Source: Candidatus Gastranaerophilales bacterium (lineage in GTDB: Bacteria > Cyanobacteriota > Vampirovibrionia > Gastranaerophilales > Gastranaerophilaceae). Taken from it: DNA of 64,000 bases. Shown piece by piece: positions 1 through 8,239 of this stretch (position 1 is the stretch's first letter; each line of letters begins with the position of its first letter). Both the position numbers and the translations under genes were made by a program. The stretch covers positions 1 through 64,000 of the forward strand of contig CALVEB010000002.1 of NCBI GenBank assembly GCA_944326465.1. Direction: 5' to 3'. Under the pieces are notes generated by a model. The model was not told where the DNA came from. It made no database searches and was given only the letters and a program-made list of their open reading frames with translations.

Positions 1-74
1 AGTTCCTTTTGTGTGATGTGGTTCCCGTTGCATAAATCGGAAATCCGCTGTCCGGGTGTTCCGGGTAAAGCCAT
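1..74 (-). CDS. N-terminus of an XRE-type helix-turn-helix regulator (runs off the left edge)
   Basis: Only the first 24 or so codons are present. The peptide begins MALPGTPGQRISDLCNGNH and continues ITQKEL, which fits the start of an XRE/Cro helix-turn-helix domain (RI..L....iTq.eLA). The start is well supported: GGAGG lies 8-9 nt upstream of the ATG on the minus strand, and a promoter with palindromic operators precedes it. It is probably a self-regulated regulator of a mobile element or toxin-antitoxin locus, but the rest of the gene is outside the window, so its target cannot be told. Confidence 0.6.
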   Translation of the reverse strand, partial: MALPGTPGQRISDLCNGNHITQKE

Positions 75-101
75 AAACACGCACCTCCTCCGCATACTTC
101 C

Positions 102-189
102 ATTATACAGAATGATTGCAAAAATGCAATTTCCAAAGTGTAAACTTCATCAAAATGCAATTCTCGCAAAATTCCGGGGATTGCATTTT
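102..189 (-). promoter_or_regulatory. Promoter and palindromic operators of the left-edge regulator
   Basis: Read on the minus strand, a -10 TATAAT (102-107) and a -35 TTGCAT (124-129) are separated by 16 bp. The -35 lies inside a perfect palindrome ATTGCA-AAAA-TGCAAT (115-130). A second perfect inverted repeat, AAAATGCAAT (152-161) with ATTGCATTTT (180-189), lies just upstream and uses the same half-site. Two related palindromes over a promoter suggest cooperative autoregulation by the XRE-type protein; the link to that protein is inference. Confidence 0.6.
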
Positions 190-398
190 CTGATAAGTGT
201 ACTCTTAAGGATGTTACGGTTAAAAGCAATGTTATCGTAACTTATTACAGTAATCTAGCAAGAGAGATTAAATATAAGTTATCGACAATTAATAACTATT
301 CGATGGATTCAGAACTACTTAATAAAACCTATAATAAACTATCTCAATATGCCAATGTTGATGAAATAACAAAGTATAAGCATATTTATAACAATTAA
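144..398 (+). pseudogene. 3' remnant of an unknown gene
   Basis: The frame is open from 144 to the TAA at 396-398 and its second half reads like real protein (for example NVIVTYYSNLAREIKYKLS at about 219-275), but there is no ATG, GTG or TTG in frame and no ribosome binding site. The 5' part overlaps the operator palindromes of the left-edge regulator. I read this as the tail of a gene whose start was lost by rearrangement. No family recognised. Confidence 0.4.
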
Positions 399-420
399 TT
401 ATATAGGATATTTACGACTA

Positions 421-770
421 TCAAGCTATATATTTTAAAGCCCATTGATTCAACATATAAACTAGTTTTGCACTATCTTTATTCATTAACTGCAATTTTA
501 ATGTTGTAATAAATGGTTCGATATAAAACGCATTATTTCCGCCATTTACAAATTGACCCTTTTTAGGGTCTTTTTTGTTAATAAAATCAATACTTTCGGG
601 TGGTTCGAGAGTGCTAAATTTCTTATCTTCTTCTCTTATTAGTTCTGAAAGAGTATAGAACACCGGAAACAGCTCTATGTCTAGGTTTTTGTCGTGGTAT
701 GTGTACTTTTTTGTCCAGATTGATTTGTACGGATAGATAGATTTTTTTGGTAAAGTTGGCTTTGTGTGGG
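421..770 (-). pseudogene. Gene remnant at the left flank of the transposon-like element
   Basis: On the minus strand the frame ends with a stop at 421 and stays open far beyond the GTG at 663, to about 843, where an in-frame TAA occurs. The downstream two thirds read like protein (SIYPYKSIWTKKYTYH, then NLDIELFPVFYTLSELIREE, ending LVYMLNQWALKYIA). No ATG with a ribosome binding site exists upstream, and the open frame runs into the repeat array I assign to the transposon end. The likely story is a host or plasmid gene cut by the insertion, leaving its C-terminal part. A short protein starting at the GTG (661-663, 80 residues) is the alternative. Family unknown. Confidence 0.4.
726..738 (+). 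repeat. Left copy of the direct repeat TGTACGGATAGAT
   Basis: The 13-bp sequence TGTACGGATAGAT recurs in the same orientation at 20321-20333, and its first 10 bases again at 20377-20386. The copies lie just outside the outermost inverted transposase-site-like repeats at both ends of the 19.5-kb element. They could be an attachment or target motif, or part of the end array. They are too long for the 5-bp duplication typical of Mu and Tn7. Confidence 0.5.
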
Positions 771-793
771 AGTTTCCGGTGTAAAGAAACAGG

Positions 794-1019
794 ACAGTAC
801 AGAAAAGTGGAACCTGCCTTAAAGTCGCTGTTGGTAAATAATTTTAAATAAATTTAGGGTTTCAGAAAAGTCCAAAATGTCTGATTACTGTCCTTTATAT
901 GTCTAAAAATACCGAAAAAATTTAATAGACATGCCCCAAAGGGTTATTTCCGTAAGAGAAAAGATAAGGACAGTGATAAGACATTCATTGTCAAAAATTT
1001 AACAGAAGTTCCAGAAAAA
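794..1019. repeat. Left-end array of the putative Mu/Tn7-like transposon
   Basis: Three related sites point outward here: ACAGTACAGAAAAGT (794-808), CAGAAAAGTCC (863-873) and AACAGAAGTTCCAGAAAAA (1001-1019). Their reverse complements (cores ACTTTTCTG or TTTTTCTG) match sites at 20208-20325. The 1000-1019 copy equals the reverse complement of 20208-20228 except for one inserted base, and the 794-808 copy matches 20308-20323 apart from one extra T and one substitution. Arrays of three sites in inverted orientation at both ends are the layout of transposase-binding ends in Mu and Tn7. The exact terminal dinucleotides cannot be fixed by eye. Confidence 0.6.
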
Positions 1020-1034
1020 AATTTTTCTGTTCAT

Positions 1035-1076
1035 AAACGGAACCTTAACGGAACTTTATTCGGAACCAAACGGAAC
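1035..1076 (+). promoter_or_regulatory. Four CGGAAC boxes upstream of the DUF262 operon
   Basis: CGGAAC occurs in direct orientation starting at 1038, 1049, 1061 and 1071, spaced 11, 12 and 10 bp, so all four lie on the same face of the helix. The fuller form is AAACGGAAC. The array sits about 50 bp before the DUF262 start. The same box occurs three times between the Mor-like regulator and the transposase (5397-5433). I take it as an operator array bound by a regulator of the element; which protein binds is inference. Confidence 0.6.
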
Positions 1077-1128
1077 ATTAGTTTTAGTATGTTTAATGTA
1101 TAATGAAGTTCAAAGGAAAATAAAGCTG

Positions 1129-2853
1129 ATGAATAATGAAATAATACTTGATACAAAGCTTATTGGTGATATAAAAGGAAACTTCTTTGTTCCTTCTTAT
1201 CAAAGAGGTTATCGTTGGGGAAAGTCAGAAGTTACACGTCTTTTAGAAGATTTATGTTCTACCGATGGGAAAAGAAATTACTGTCTTCAACCTATTGTTG
1301 TAAGAGCAAATGGTGATAAATATGAACTGATAGATGGCCAACAAAGATTAACTACAATATATTTAATTTATAGGTACATGAACGAAGTAAGTTTTGGATT
1401 TATTGATGAACCACGTTTTACACTTTCTTATAAAACTAGAGAAAAATCAGAAAAATTTCTAAAAACAATAGATGAATCGTGCAAGGATGACAATATTGAC
1501 TTTTGGCATATTTGTTCTGCCTATCAAAGTATTAAAGAATGGTTTGACAAAAAGGATAAAAAATCAACTATAACAAATATAAATAAATATTTTGATGAAA
1601 TCGTCAAAGTTATATGGTATGAAGTCAGTGAGTCAGAAGATGCTATAAATTTATTCACAAGGCTTAATATTGGTAAAATCCCGCTTACTAGTGCTGAGCT
1701 CGTAAAAGCAATGTTTTTAAGTAGGAGTAAAGAAACAAATCTTGGAAAGAAAAAACAAGAAGAAATTTCTTTGCAATGGGATTATATCGAAAAAGAACTT
1801 CACAATGATCATTTATGGTATTTTTTAACAAACAAAACAAAAATAAAATATCAGACAAGAATAGATCTAATTCTTGATCTCATCTCTGCAAAACCTATTG
1901 ATAATCGTGAAAAATACTACACTTTTTTTAAATTTGATGAAATGAGCAAAATCGACTCATTGGATAGTATATGGGAGAATATTCAACAAACATTTCTTAT
2001 ATTAAAAGATTGGTACGAAAACCATGAATTATACCATAAGATAGGCTATTTAATTGCATCAGAGACACTAACATTGGGAGAAATTTTTGATATTTCAAAA
2101 AATAAAACAAAAAATAAATTTAGGGAAGTTATTGATGAAAAAATAAAAAATAGTATAAAAATCAATGAAAATTATTCCGAATTAAGTTACGAAAAAGAAA
2201 CAGATAGAAATAGAATATCTACCTTATTGTTACTTTTTAATATTGAATCCGTTCGTCAAAATGGTGAAGAAACTCAATGGTTTCCTTTTGATAAATACAA
2301 ATATAGTAAGGATGAAAAAGTTTTATGGAGTCTTGAACATATTCATGCACAACATTCTGAGGGGATGAAAACTCAAGAAACTTGGAAAACATGGCTTACA
2401 CTTCATCTTCCTTCTATCCAAGTCGTTAAAAAAGAGTCAAACGAACTTATAGATAAGATAAAATCTGCAATAAAAAAAGAAAAATTAGAAAGAACAGAAT
2501 TTGAAGCAATTCAAAAAGATATCATTAATATACTTTCAGTAGAAGGAAATATTGAATATCTACATTCAATATCTAACTTAGCAATACTTAATTGTGGTGA
2601 TAATGCAGCATTGAACAATTCAACTTTTGATGTTAAAAGAAATGCAATTATAGAGATGGATAAAGGAGGAAAATATATACCATTTTGTACTAAAATGGTC
2701 TTTTTAAAATATTACACACCTTCGTCAGATAATCAATTACATTTTTGGGGACATTCTGACAGAGTGGCATATATCAAAGCAATAAATGAGATTTTATACT
2801 ATAAATCTCATTATCTTGATGAACCTATATACCTTGAAGGGGAGGAAAATTAA
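1129..2853 (+). CDS. DUF262/DUF1524-like protein, first of a pair (GmrSD-like restriction candidate)
   Basis: The N-terminal region has the DUF262 ParB/sulfiredoxin-like signature: VPSYQRGYRWG near residue 22 and LIDGQQRLTT near residue 68. The C-terminal part has LEHIHAQHSEG, resembling the EHI motif of the DUF1524 HNH-type nuclease domain. This domain order is that of GmrSD-type, modification-dependent type IV restriction enzymes, where DUF262 binds or hydrolyses NTP and DUF1524 cuts DNA. I chose the ATG at 1129 because AAGGA lies upstream at a long spacing; an ATG at 1096 in the same frame would add 11 residues but has no visible ribosome binding site. The stop abuts the GTG of the next DUF262 gene, so the two are co-translated. 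The CGGAAC boxes lie directly upstream. Role in antiphage defence is inferred from family and context. Confidence 0.75.
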   Translation: MNNEIILDTKLIGDIKGNFFVPSYQRGYRWGKSEVTRLLEDLCSTDGKRNYCLQPIVVRANGDKYELIDGQQRLTTIYLIYRYMNEVSFGFIDEPRFTLSYKTREKSEKFLKTIDESCKDDNIDFWHICSAYQSIKEWFDKKDKKSTITNINKYFDEIVKVIWYEVSESEDAINLFTRLNIGKIPLTSAELVKAMFLSRSKETNLGKKKQEEISLQWDYIEKELHNDHLWYFLTNKTKIKYQTRIDLILDLISAKPIDNREKYYTFFKFDEMSKIDSLDSIWENIQQTFLILKDWYENHELYHKIGYLIASETLTLGEIFDISKNKTKNKFREVIDEKIKNSIKINENYSELSYEKETDRNRISTLLLLFNIESVRQNGEETQWFPFDKYKYSKDEKVLWSLEHIHAQHSEGMKTQETWKTWLTLHLPSIQVVKKESNELIDKIKSAIKKEKLERTEFEAIQKDIINILSVEGNIEYLHSISNLAILNCGDNAALNNSTFDVKRNAIIEMDKGGKYIPFCTKMVFLKYYTPSSDNQLHFWGHSDRVAYIKAINEILYYKSHYLDEPIYLEGEEN

Positions 2854-5040
2854 GTGGAAGCTAAACTTTATTCTTTTATTGACATTTTCAATAGTGAATT
2901 TAATACCGATCAAGAAATTGTAAGACTTGAGCAAATTACAATACCAATCATACAAAGAGATTACGCCCAAGGAAGAAATGATCCAAGCATAGAACGTATA
3001 AGAGATCGTTTTCTTAATTCTTTGTATGCTGCTGTTACCAAAAAGCCTATAATTCTTGATTTTATATATGGTGATATTGATAAGTTTGGTAATATGACAC
3101 CGTTAGATGGTCAACAACGACTTACAACCTTATTTTTACTTTATTGGTATGCTGCAAAAAAAGAAAATATTTCAGAAAACGAATATAGTTTTCTGAATAA
3201 ATTCAGTTATGATACAAGATATAGTGCTCGAACTTTTTGTAAATATCTTGTAAAATTTTGTCCATCTTTTGAGGACGCTCTTTCTAATGAAATTATCGAT
3301 CAGGAATGGTTCCCACTGGATTGGAAAAAAGACTCTACAATTAGTTCAATGCTTGTAATGCTTGATGCTATAGATGAAAAATTTAAAGATGTAGAAAAAC
3401 TGTGGCAAAAATTAAAAAATAAATCTATTATGTTTTATTTTTTGCCAATCAAAGATATGGGACTTACAGATGAACTTTATATAAAAATGAATTCTCGTGG
3501 CAAACCTCTAACTATCTTTGAGCATTTTAAAGCCGAATTAGAACGTAATATTCGTATAATAGATGAGAACCTTGCAGACAATATAATTTATAAAATTGAC
3601 CAAGATTGGACTAATTTATTGTGGCGATATAGAAATAGTCATATTGGCTCTGAAGACGATAATATCATTGATGATGAATTTCTTCGTTATTTTAAATTTA
3701 TATGTGATATAATCTGTTATAAAAATAAGGAAAATCCAAAAGAAAATAAAGATGAATTTGATTTACTACAGAAATATTTTTCTCCCGACAATCCAGATGT
3801 ATTAAAAAATCTTTCTACAATGGAAGCATTTTTTGATTGTTGGTGTAATCTTTCAGGATATAATACTCCTTTTGATTTTTTTAAATCGTTTATGTCATAT
3901 AAACATGAATTTAATAAAATTATAGTAGAATCTCGTTTTAACATTGATATCCTTGGAGATTGTCTTCATACATATTCTGATAGAAATGGTCGTATAAGAT
4001 TATTTCCATTGAATAGAATGGTGTTATTATATGCAATCATATTTTATCTTAACAATCATGATAGAATAACAGAAAATGATTTCAAACGAAGGATTAGAAT
4101 AATTAATAACTTAATTCAGAATTCGGAAGATGAAATAAGTGATAGGGCGGATAAAAATCGTATTCCCGCTATTTTGGATGAAGTAGATTACATTCTCATG
4201 ACAGGAGAGATCAACGATAATATCAGTAGCAACTTTAATATTAATCAATTAGAAGAAGAAAAAGAAAAAATTGCTTTTCTAAAGGAAAAACCACATTTAA
4301 TAGAGACATTATTTAGACTTGAAGATCACAGTATGTTATTTGGACAAATTAGCATTTTAGGGTTAGATAATTTAACATATGCTGAGAGATTTGAATCATT
4401 ATTCAAGTGTAATTGGGATAAAATAGATTGTGCTCTGATGGCAATAGGTGATTATGGGCAAATGGAACAAAATAGGTGGCGCTATCAATATGCTTCTAGC
4501 GCTATTAAACAAGCTTGGATAAAGCTTTTTCATAAAAGTTCCAATTTTGGCTTTGATAAAACTAGAAATATTCTTGTCAAATTGTTGTCTATGCACAAAG
4601 AATTTAATGATGAAATCTTAGATAAAATAGCTAAAAATTACACGGATGAATGTTTACGTAACAAAATTTTTCCATTTAGATACTATTATATATGTTATCC
4701 CGAATATCGTCCTGGTTCTTATGGAAAATTAAGTAATGGTTCTGCTAAGGATGAACCTTATATGTTTGCGGTACTACAAACAAAGGCACAATGGTCGAAA
4801 AATGCTTATATTCCTTTTTTAAAGGCTGCTGATGCTGAAAATCTTTCTGTCGATTATATGGGACAACGTCTTATATATGATAATGAGCAAATTATTTGTA
4901 AAAACGATTCATATATATGCCTAAAGAATAATAATATAGTTTACACAATAAAAATCAATCAAAATGAAAATGGTTTTGATATTGAAGACCGCATCTTAAA
5001 ATTGAAAGAATATATTAGGACTCTTCCTAAATGTAATTAA
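2854..5040 (+). CDS. Second DUF262 protein of the pair
   Basis: A 728-residue protein with a second, diverged DUF262 domain: IPIIQRDYAQGRND near residue 30 and PLDGQQRLTTLFLLYWYAA near residue 85. The rest is large, mostly helical by composition, and carries no nuclease motif that I recognise. It starts with GTG immediately after the TAA of the upstream DUF262 gene, with GGGGAGG in the end of that gene, which indicates translational coupling and a fixed subunit ratio. Pairs of unlike DUF262 proteins are found in defence islands next to type I restriction systems. A two-subunit nuclease or sensor is plausible, but the mechanism of this arrangement is not something I can state from sequence. 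Confidence 0.75.
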   Translation: MEAKLYSFIDIFNSEFNTDQEIVRLEQITIPIIQRDYAQGRNDPSIERIRDRFLNSLYAAVTKKPIILDFIYGDIDKFGNMTPLDGQQRLTTLFLLYWYAAKKENISENEYSFLNKFSYDTRYSARTFCKYLVKFCPSFEDALSNEIIDQEWFPLDWKKDSTISSMLVMLDAIDEKFKDVEKLWQKLKNKSIMFYFLPIKDMGLTDELYIKMNSRGKPLTIFEHFKAELERNIRIIDENLADNIIYKIDQDWTNLLWRYRNSHIGSEDDNIIDDEFLRYFKFICDIICYKNKENPKENKDEFDLLQKYFSPDNPDVLKNLSTMEAFFDCWCNLSGYNTPFDFFKSFMSYKHEFNKIIVESRFNIDILGDCLHTYSDRNGRIRLFPLNRMVLLYAIIFYLNNHDRITENDFKRRIRIINNLIQNSEDEISDRADKNRIPAILDEVDYILMTGEINDNISSNFNINQLEEEKEKIAFLKEKPHLIETLFRLEDHSMLFGQISILGLDNLTYAERFESLFKCNWDKIDCALMAIGDYGQMEQNRWRYQYASSAIKQAWIKLFHKSSNFGFDKTRNILVKLLSMHKEFNDEILDKIAKNYTDECLRNKIFPFRYYYICYPEYRPGSYGKLSNGSAKDEPYMFAVLQTKAQWSKNAYIPFLKAADAENLSVDYMGQRLIYDNEQIICKNDSYICLKNNNIVYTIKINQNENGFDIEDRILKLKEYIRTLPKCN

Positions 5041-5061
5041 CATAAAAGATATATTATATTT

Positions 5062-5370
5062 TTATTTTTCACCCTCAACAAATTCTTTAATAACCTTGTA
5101 TACATATCTTGTGGTGGTTTCGCAAGCTAACACAAGTTTATTAATTGTATATTTAGTTCCATCAAAATTATCTATAATATATTGTTTTTTGTATTTCTGA
5201 TTACAATGAGCATGGATTGAAAACTTTTGTCCTGCAGCATTGAACATTAATTTTTTAGTTGCTTCCAAGCCAATAATAGAACATAAAAACTTTAAATCAT
5301 CTGTTGGCAAATTCTCTTCAGTTATGTATTTTGCCCATACTGGCTCTTCTGTTTTGCAATTTCTAACCAT
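5062..5370 (-). CDS. Mor-like (Mu middle-operon regulator family) transcription regulator
   Basis: About 102 residues. The order of features fits the Mor/C family of Mu-like phages: a dimerisation part (LKFLCSIIGLEATKKLM, the typical IGLEAA.kL stretch), a spacer with aromatic residues, and a C-terminal helix-turn-helix (NKLVLACETTTRYVYKVIKEF). The ATG at 5368-5370 is chosen because AAGGAG sits 4 nt upstream; a longer frame to 5454 has no ribosome binding site. It is transcribed leftward away from the transposase, the position occupied by the repressor in Mu. Its own promoter region carries three CGGAAC boxes, suggesting autoregulation. Whether it activates or represses is unknown. Confidence 0.65.
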   Translation of the reverse strand: MVRNCKTEEPVWAKYITEENLPTDDLKFLCSIIGLEATKKLMFNAAGQKFSIHAHCNQKYKKQYIIDNFDGTKYTINKLVLACETTTRYVYKVIKEFVEGEK

Positions 5371-5396
5371 ATTACTCCTTTTCTTTATTATAGTAC

Positions 5397-5433
5397 AAAC
5401 GGAACCAACAAAGGTTCCGTTTTGTTCCGTTTG
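5397..5433. promoter_or_regulatory. CGGAAC operator cluster between regulator and transposase
   Basis: One CGGAAC box (5400-5405) and two in the opposite orientation (GTTCCG at 5414-5419 and 5424-5429), the last two 10 bp apart. They form the arrangement AAACGGAACC-N7-GGTTCCGTTTTGTTCCGTTT. This lies where Mu has its operator and internal activation sequence, between the leftward regulator gene and the rightward transposase. The same boxes precede the DUF262 pair at 1035-1076. Confidence 0.65.
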
Positions 5434-5589
5434 AAAAAAAATCTTCTCTATCACAAAATTTTTGCTTTTTCAATATCAACAAAACAATGTTTTATCTGCA
5501 TTGAAGAAGTCAAAAAAGATGTGTTTCGATATGGATACATTGACTACACTTTGTACAGCAACAGAGTTAATCTGAGAGAGGAGAAAAAT

Positions 5590-7557
5590 ATGCAAACTTC
5601 AAACGCTGACTGGATTACAACTAAAGAACTGGCAGAAATTAAAGGAGTATCTGAAAGAGCTGTTAGAAAAGCTATAAGTAATAATAAATATGTAATCAGA
5701 AAATGCTCTAAATCTTACGAAATTTTGGTAACATCTTTAGAAGAAAATGTTAGAGAAAAAATAACAGCTAGTAAAGAAAATTTGCCACAAGTAACAAATA
5801 ATTCATATATTGTTCCAGAAATGCAAAAGAAATTAGCTTTAGCAAAATATGATTTAATTAAGAAATGGGATGAGTTTAGAAAGGATAAGAAAAATAAAAC
5901 AATAGCAGGAAAAGACTTCCTTGAAGCATATAATCATAATTGTATTTGCGAAGAATTATTCAATGTAGTAGGTAAAGTTGCAATAGGAACAATTTATGAA
6001 TGGCATAAAAAGCTTCGAACCTATAATGATGATTGGCATTGTTTAATTAATAATTACACTTTTGGTGAAAAGACCAGAAAAACATTAATGAAACCTGAAG
6101 AGGAAGCCGAATTTCTTAAAAACCTGTTACATCCTAATCAGTTAAATATAGGAAAAGCAATTAAACTAACAAAGTTAGCATTAACACAACGAGGTTTTAA
6201 AAATTTGTGTTGCGACCTTACATATAGAAGATTTGCCAATAATTACAAAAATGAGCATTACAATACCTGGATAGAAGCAAGAGAAGGCAACAAGGCTCTT
6301 CACGATAAAGTTCTGCCATATATAACAAGAGATATTTCAAAACTTGAAGTCGGAGATGTCCTTATTGGTGATGGACACAGATTATCATTTTTTGTTAAAC
6401 ATCCATATACCGGTAAACCTATAAGACCAATGATGGTAGCATACCAAGATTGGAAATCGGGAGGCTTTGTTGGTTTTGAAATAATGTTAGAAGAAAATAC
6501 GCAATGTATTGCAAGTGCATTAAGAAATGCAATCATAAATTTAGGGAAAGTTCCGAAATTTGTTTATCAAGATAACGGGAAAGCCTTTAAAGCAAAATAT
6601 TTTATAGAAAATGGGCTAAGCGGTTTATTTACTAATCTTGGAATTCAACCTGTTTATGCAAAACCATATAATGCAAAAGCCAAACCCATAGAAAGGTTGT
6701 TCCGAGAATTACAAGATAGCTGTGAAGTATTGCTTCCTTCTTATACGGGTACAAGTATTATCAAAAAGCCTGCCCAATTAAAAAGGAATGAAAAATTACA
6801 CAAATCTCTTTATAAAGTTAATGTTCCAACTCTTGAGCAAGTAGTAAATTTTATTGGGAATTGGGTACAGAAATATCATTATGAGCAACCTTGTCCTCAT
6901 ATAGCTGGAGAAACGATTGGTAAGGTTCTTGAAAGTGGTAAAGGGGAAGGCGTTAATATAGAAACATTAGACGATCTTATGATGGTAAGAGAAATAAAGA
7001 AAATTTACAGGAATGGCATTTTATTCTTAAAAAATAACTATTATGACGAAGCTTTATTTGGATATAAAAAAGAAGTGATTATTAAATACAGCTTGTTCAA
7101 TTTGAGTTCAATTAAAGTTTATAAATTAAATGGTGAATTTATATGTGAAGCTAAAAGAATTGAGCCAATACATCCATTGGCAAATTACTTAGGTGAAGTG
7201 AAAGATATAGAAGAGCTTAAGCAAAAAACAAGGATAAAAAAGAAATTAGAAAAACAGACAGAGCAAGAATATATAAACCAAATAAAACGTAATCAAGTTC
7301 ATACCCCATTATTAACAATGGATTTAATTGAGAAGCAGGAAGAGGTTGAAATAAATGATTTTAAATTAGCAATAAAAGAAGAAATTCAAGCAGATGATTT
7401 TAACGGTTGTTTTAATACAAGATTTGAAAAGTATGAATACCTAATGAAACAAGATAAGTTAACTAAAAAAGAACAAGAATGGATTTTGGAATACAAATCA
7501 ACAAGTGAATATGAGCAAATATATGGTGACGATAACAAGGAGGTTTTTAATGCATAA
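5590..7557 (+). CDS. MuA-like DDE transposase
   Basis: About 655 residues, close to MuA (663). Residues 1-40 (DWITTKELAEIKGVSERAVR) form a winged-helix/HTH domain like the MuA N-terminal operator-binding domain. The RNase-H-like core has catalytic D261 (IGDGH), D328 (YQDNGKAF) and E368 (KPIERLF). The C-terminal beta-barrel and basic, helical tail fit the Mu-C region that contacts MuB. The start at 5590 follows GAGAGGAG; the frame is open back to 5422, but the product then lacks a sensible N-terminus. It joins element ends to target DNA with the ATPase encoded next. The gene overlaps the ATPase start by 8 nt. All three acidic residues are present, so it may be active. Confidence 0.9.
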   Translation: MQTSNADWITTKELAEIKGVSERAVRKAISNNKYVIRKCSKSYEILVTSLEENVREKITASKENLPQVTNNSYIVPEMQKKLALAKYDLIKKWDEFRKDKKNKTIAGKDFLEAYNHNCICEELFNVVGKVAIGTIYEWHKKLRTYNDDWHCLINNYTFGEKTRKTLMKPEEEAEFLKNLLHPNQLNIGKAIKLTKLALTQRGFKNLCCDLTYRRFANNYKNEHYNTWIEAREGNKALHDKVLPYITRDISKLEVGDVLIGDGHRLSFFVKHPYTGKPIRPMMVAYQDWKSGGFVGFEIMLEENTQCIASALRNAIINLGKVPKFVYQDNGKAFKAKYFIENGLSGLFTNLGIQPVYAKPYNAKAKPIERLFRELQDSCEVLLPSYTGTSIIKKPAQLKRNEKLHKSLYKVNVPTLEQVVNFIGNWVQKYHYEQPCPHIAGETIGKVLESGKGEGVNIETLDDLMMVREIKKIYRNGILFLKNNYYDEALFGYKKEVIIKYSLFNLSSIKVYKLNGEFICEAKRIEPIHPLANYLGEVKDIEELKQKTRIKKKLEKQTEQEYINQIKRNQVHTPLLTMDLIEKQEEVEINDFKLAIKEEIQADDFNGCFNTRFEKYEYLMKQDKLTKKEQEWILEYKSTSEYEQIYGDDNKEVFNA

Positions 7558-8239
7558 ATTATTTGTGAAAACACGTAATGTTAAAAATTTTATTGATTTA
7601 ATGAACAACCTTATTGATAAATCAAATGAAGTCCCAAAGATGGGATTAATCTATGGTGATCCTGGTTTAGGAAAAAGTCGAACAGCAGTTTGGTGGGCAA
7701 CACAAAATGATGCGGTCTATGTAAGAGCTCAAAATAATATGACAAGTCATGGAATATTGGAAAAAGTTGTGGAAGATTTAGGAGAAGCACCTTCTAAAAA
7801 ATCTACAGAATTAATGAAACAATGTATTGCCCATTTAAGACTTCATCCACAGATAGTTATTGTTGATGAAATTGATTATCTAATAGGTCATTCCAGAACA
7901 ATTGAAACTTTGAGGGATTTACACGATTTAACGGGTGCTCCCATTGTCCTGATAGGAATGCATGAATCAAAAACAAAACTTGGTAAATACAGACATTTGT
8001 ATGACAGAATTTCTGAAATTATCGAATTTAAACCGTTTTCTAAAGAAGATATGGACATTATTGTAGAAGAATTATCAGAAATAAAAATAACAGACGAGGC
8101 TAAAGAAATATTTTTTGAAAAAACAAATCGTTTTAGACAAGTAATTAAGGGGATTGCTTTACTTGAAAATATAGCTAAAACAAATGGGTTGAATAAAATT
8201 GATGTTAAACAAGTGAAAGGATTAAACATTGAAAAATAA
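7550..8239 (+). CDS. MuB-like AAA+ ATPase (transposition target-selection protein)
   Basis: 229 residues with Walker A GDPGLGKS (residues 36-43) and Walker B IVIVDEIDYL (near 105), followed by a sensor-like VLIGMHE and the C-terminal helical domain of the MuB/TnsC/IstB group. Such ATPases polymerise on DNA, recruit the transposase and give target immunity. AAGGAGG lies 7 nt before the ATG, and the start overlaps the end of the transposase, so both are made from one message. It lacks the long N-terminal HTH of phage MuB, as do transposon-type homologues. Confidence 0.88.
   Translation: MHKLFVKTRNVKNFIDLMNNLIDKSNEVPKMGLIYGDPGLGKSRTAVWWATQNDAVYVRAQNNMTSHGILEKVVEDLGEAPSKKSTELMKQCIAHLRLHPQIVIVDEIDYLIGHSRTIETLRDLHDLTGAPIVLIGMHESKTKLGKYRHLYDRISEIIEFKPFSKEDMDIIVEELSEIKITDEAKEIFFEKTNRFRQVIKGIALLENIAKTNGLNKIDVKQVKGLNIEK

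Noticed and set aside
13-240. A 75-codon plus-strand frame across the left-edge promoter
   Set aside because: It overlaps a real minus-strand start with ribosome binding site and operators, has no ribosome binding site itself, and reads unlike protein.
5422-5589. Longer N-terminus for the MuA-like transposase
   Set aside because: The extra 56 residues do not resemble the family, while the start at 5590 has GAGAGGAG and begins right at the DNA-binding domain.
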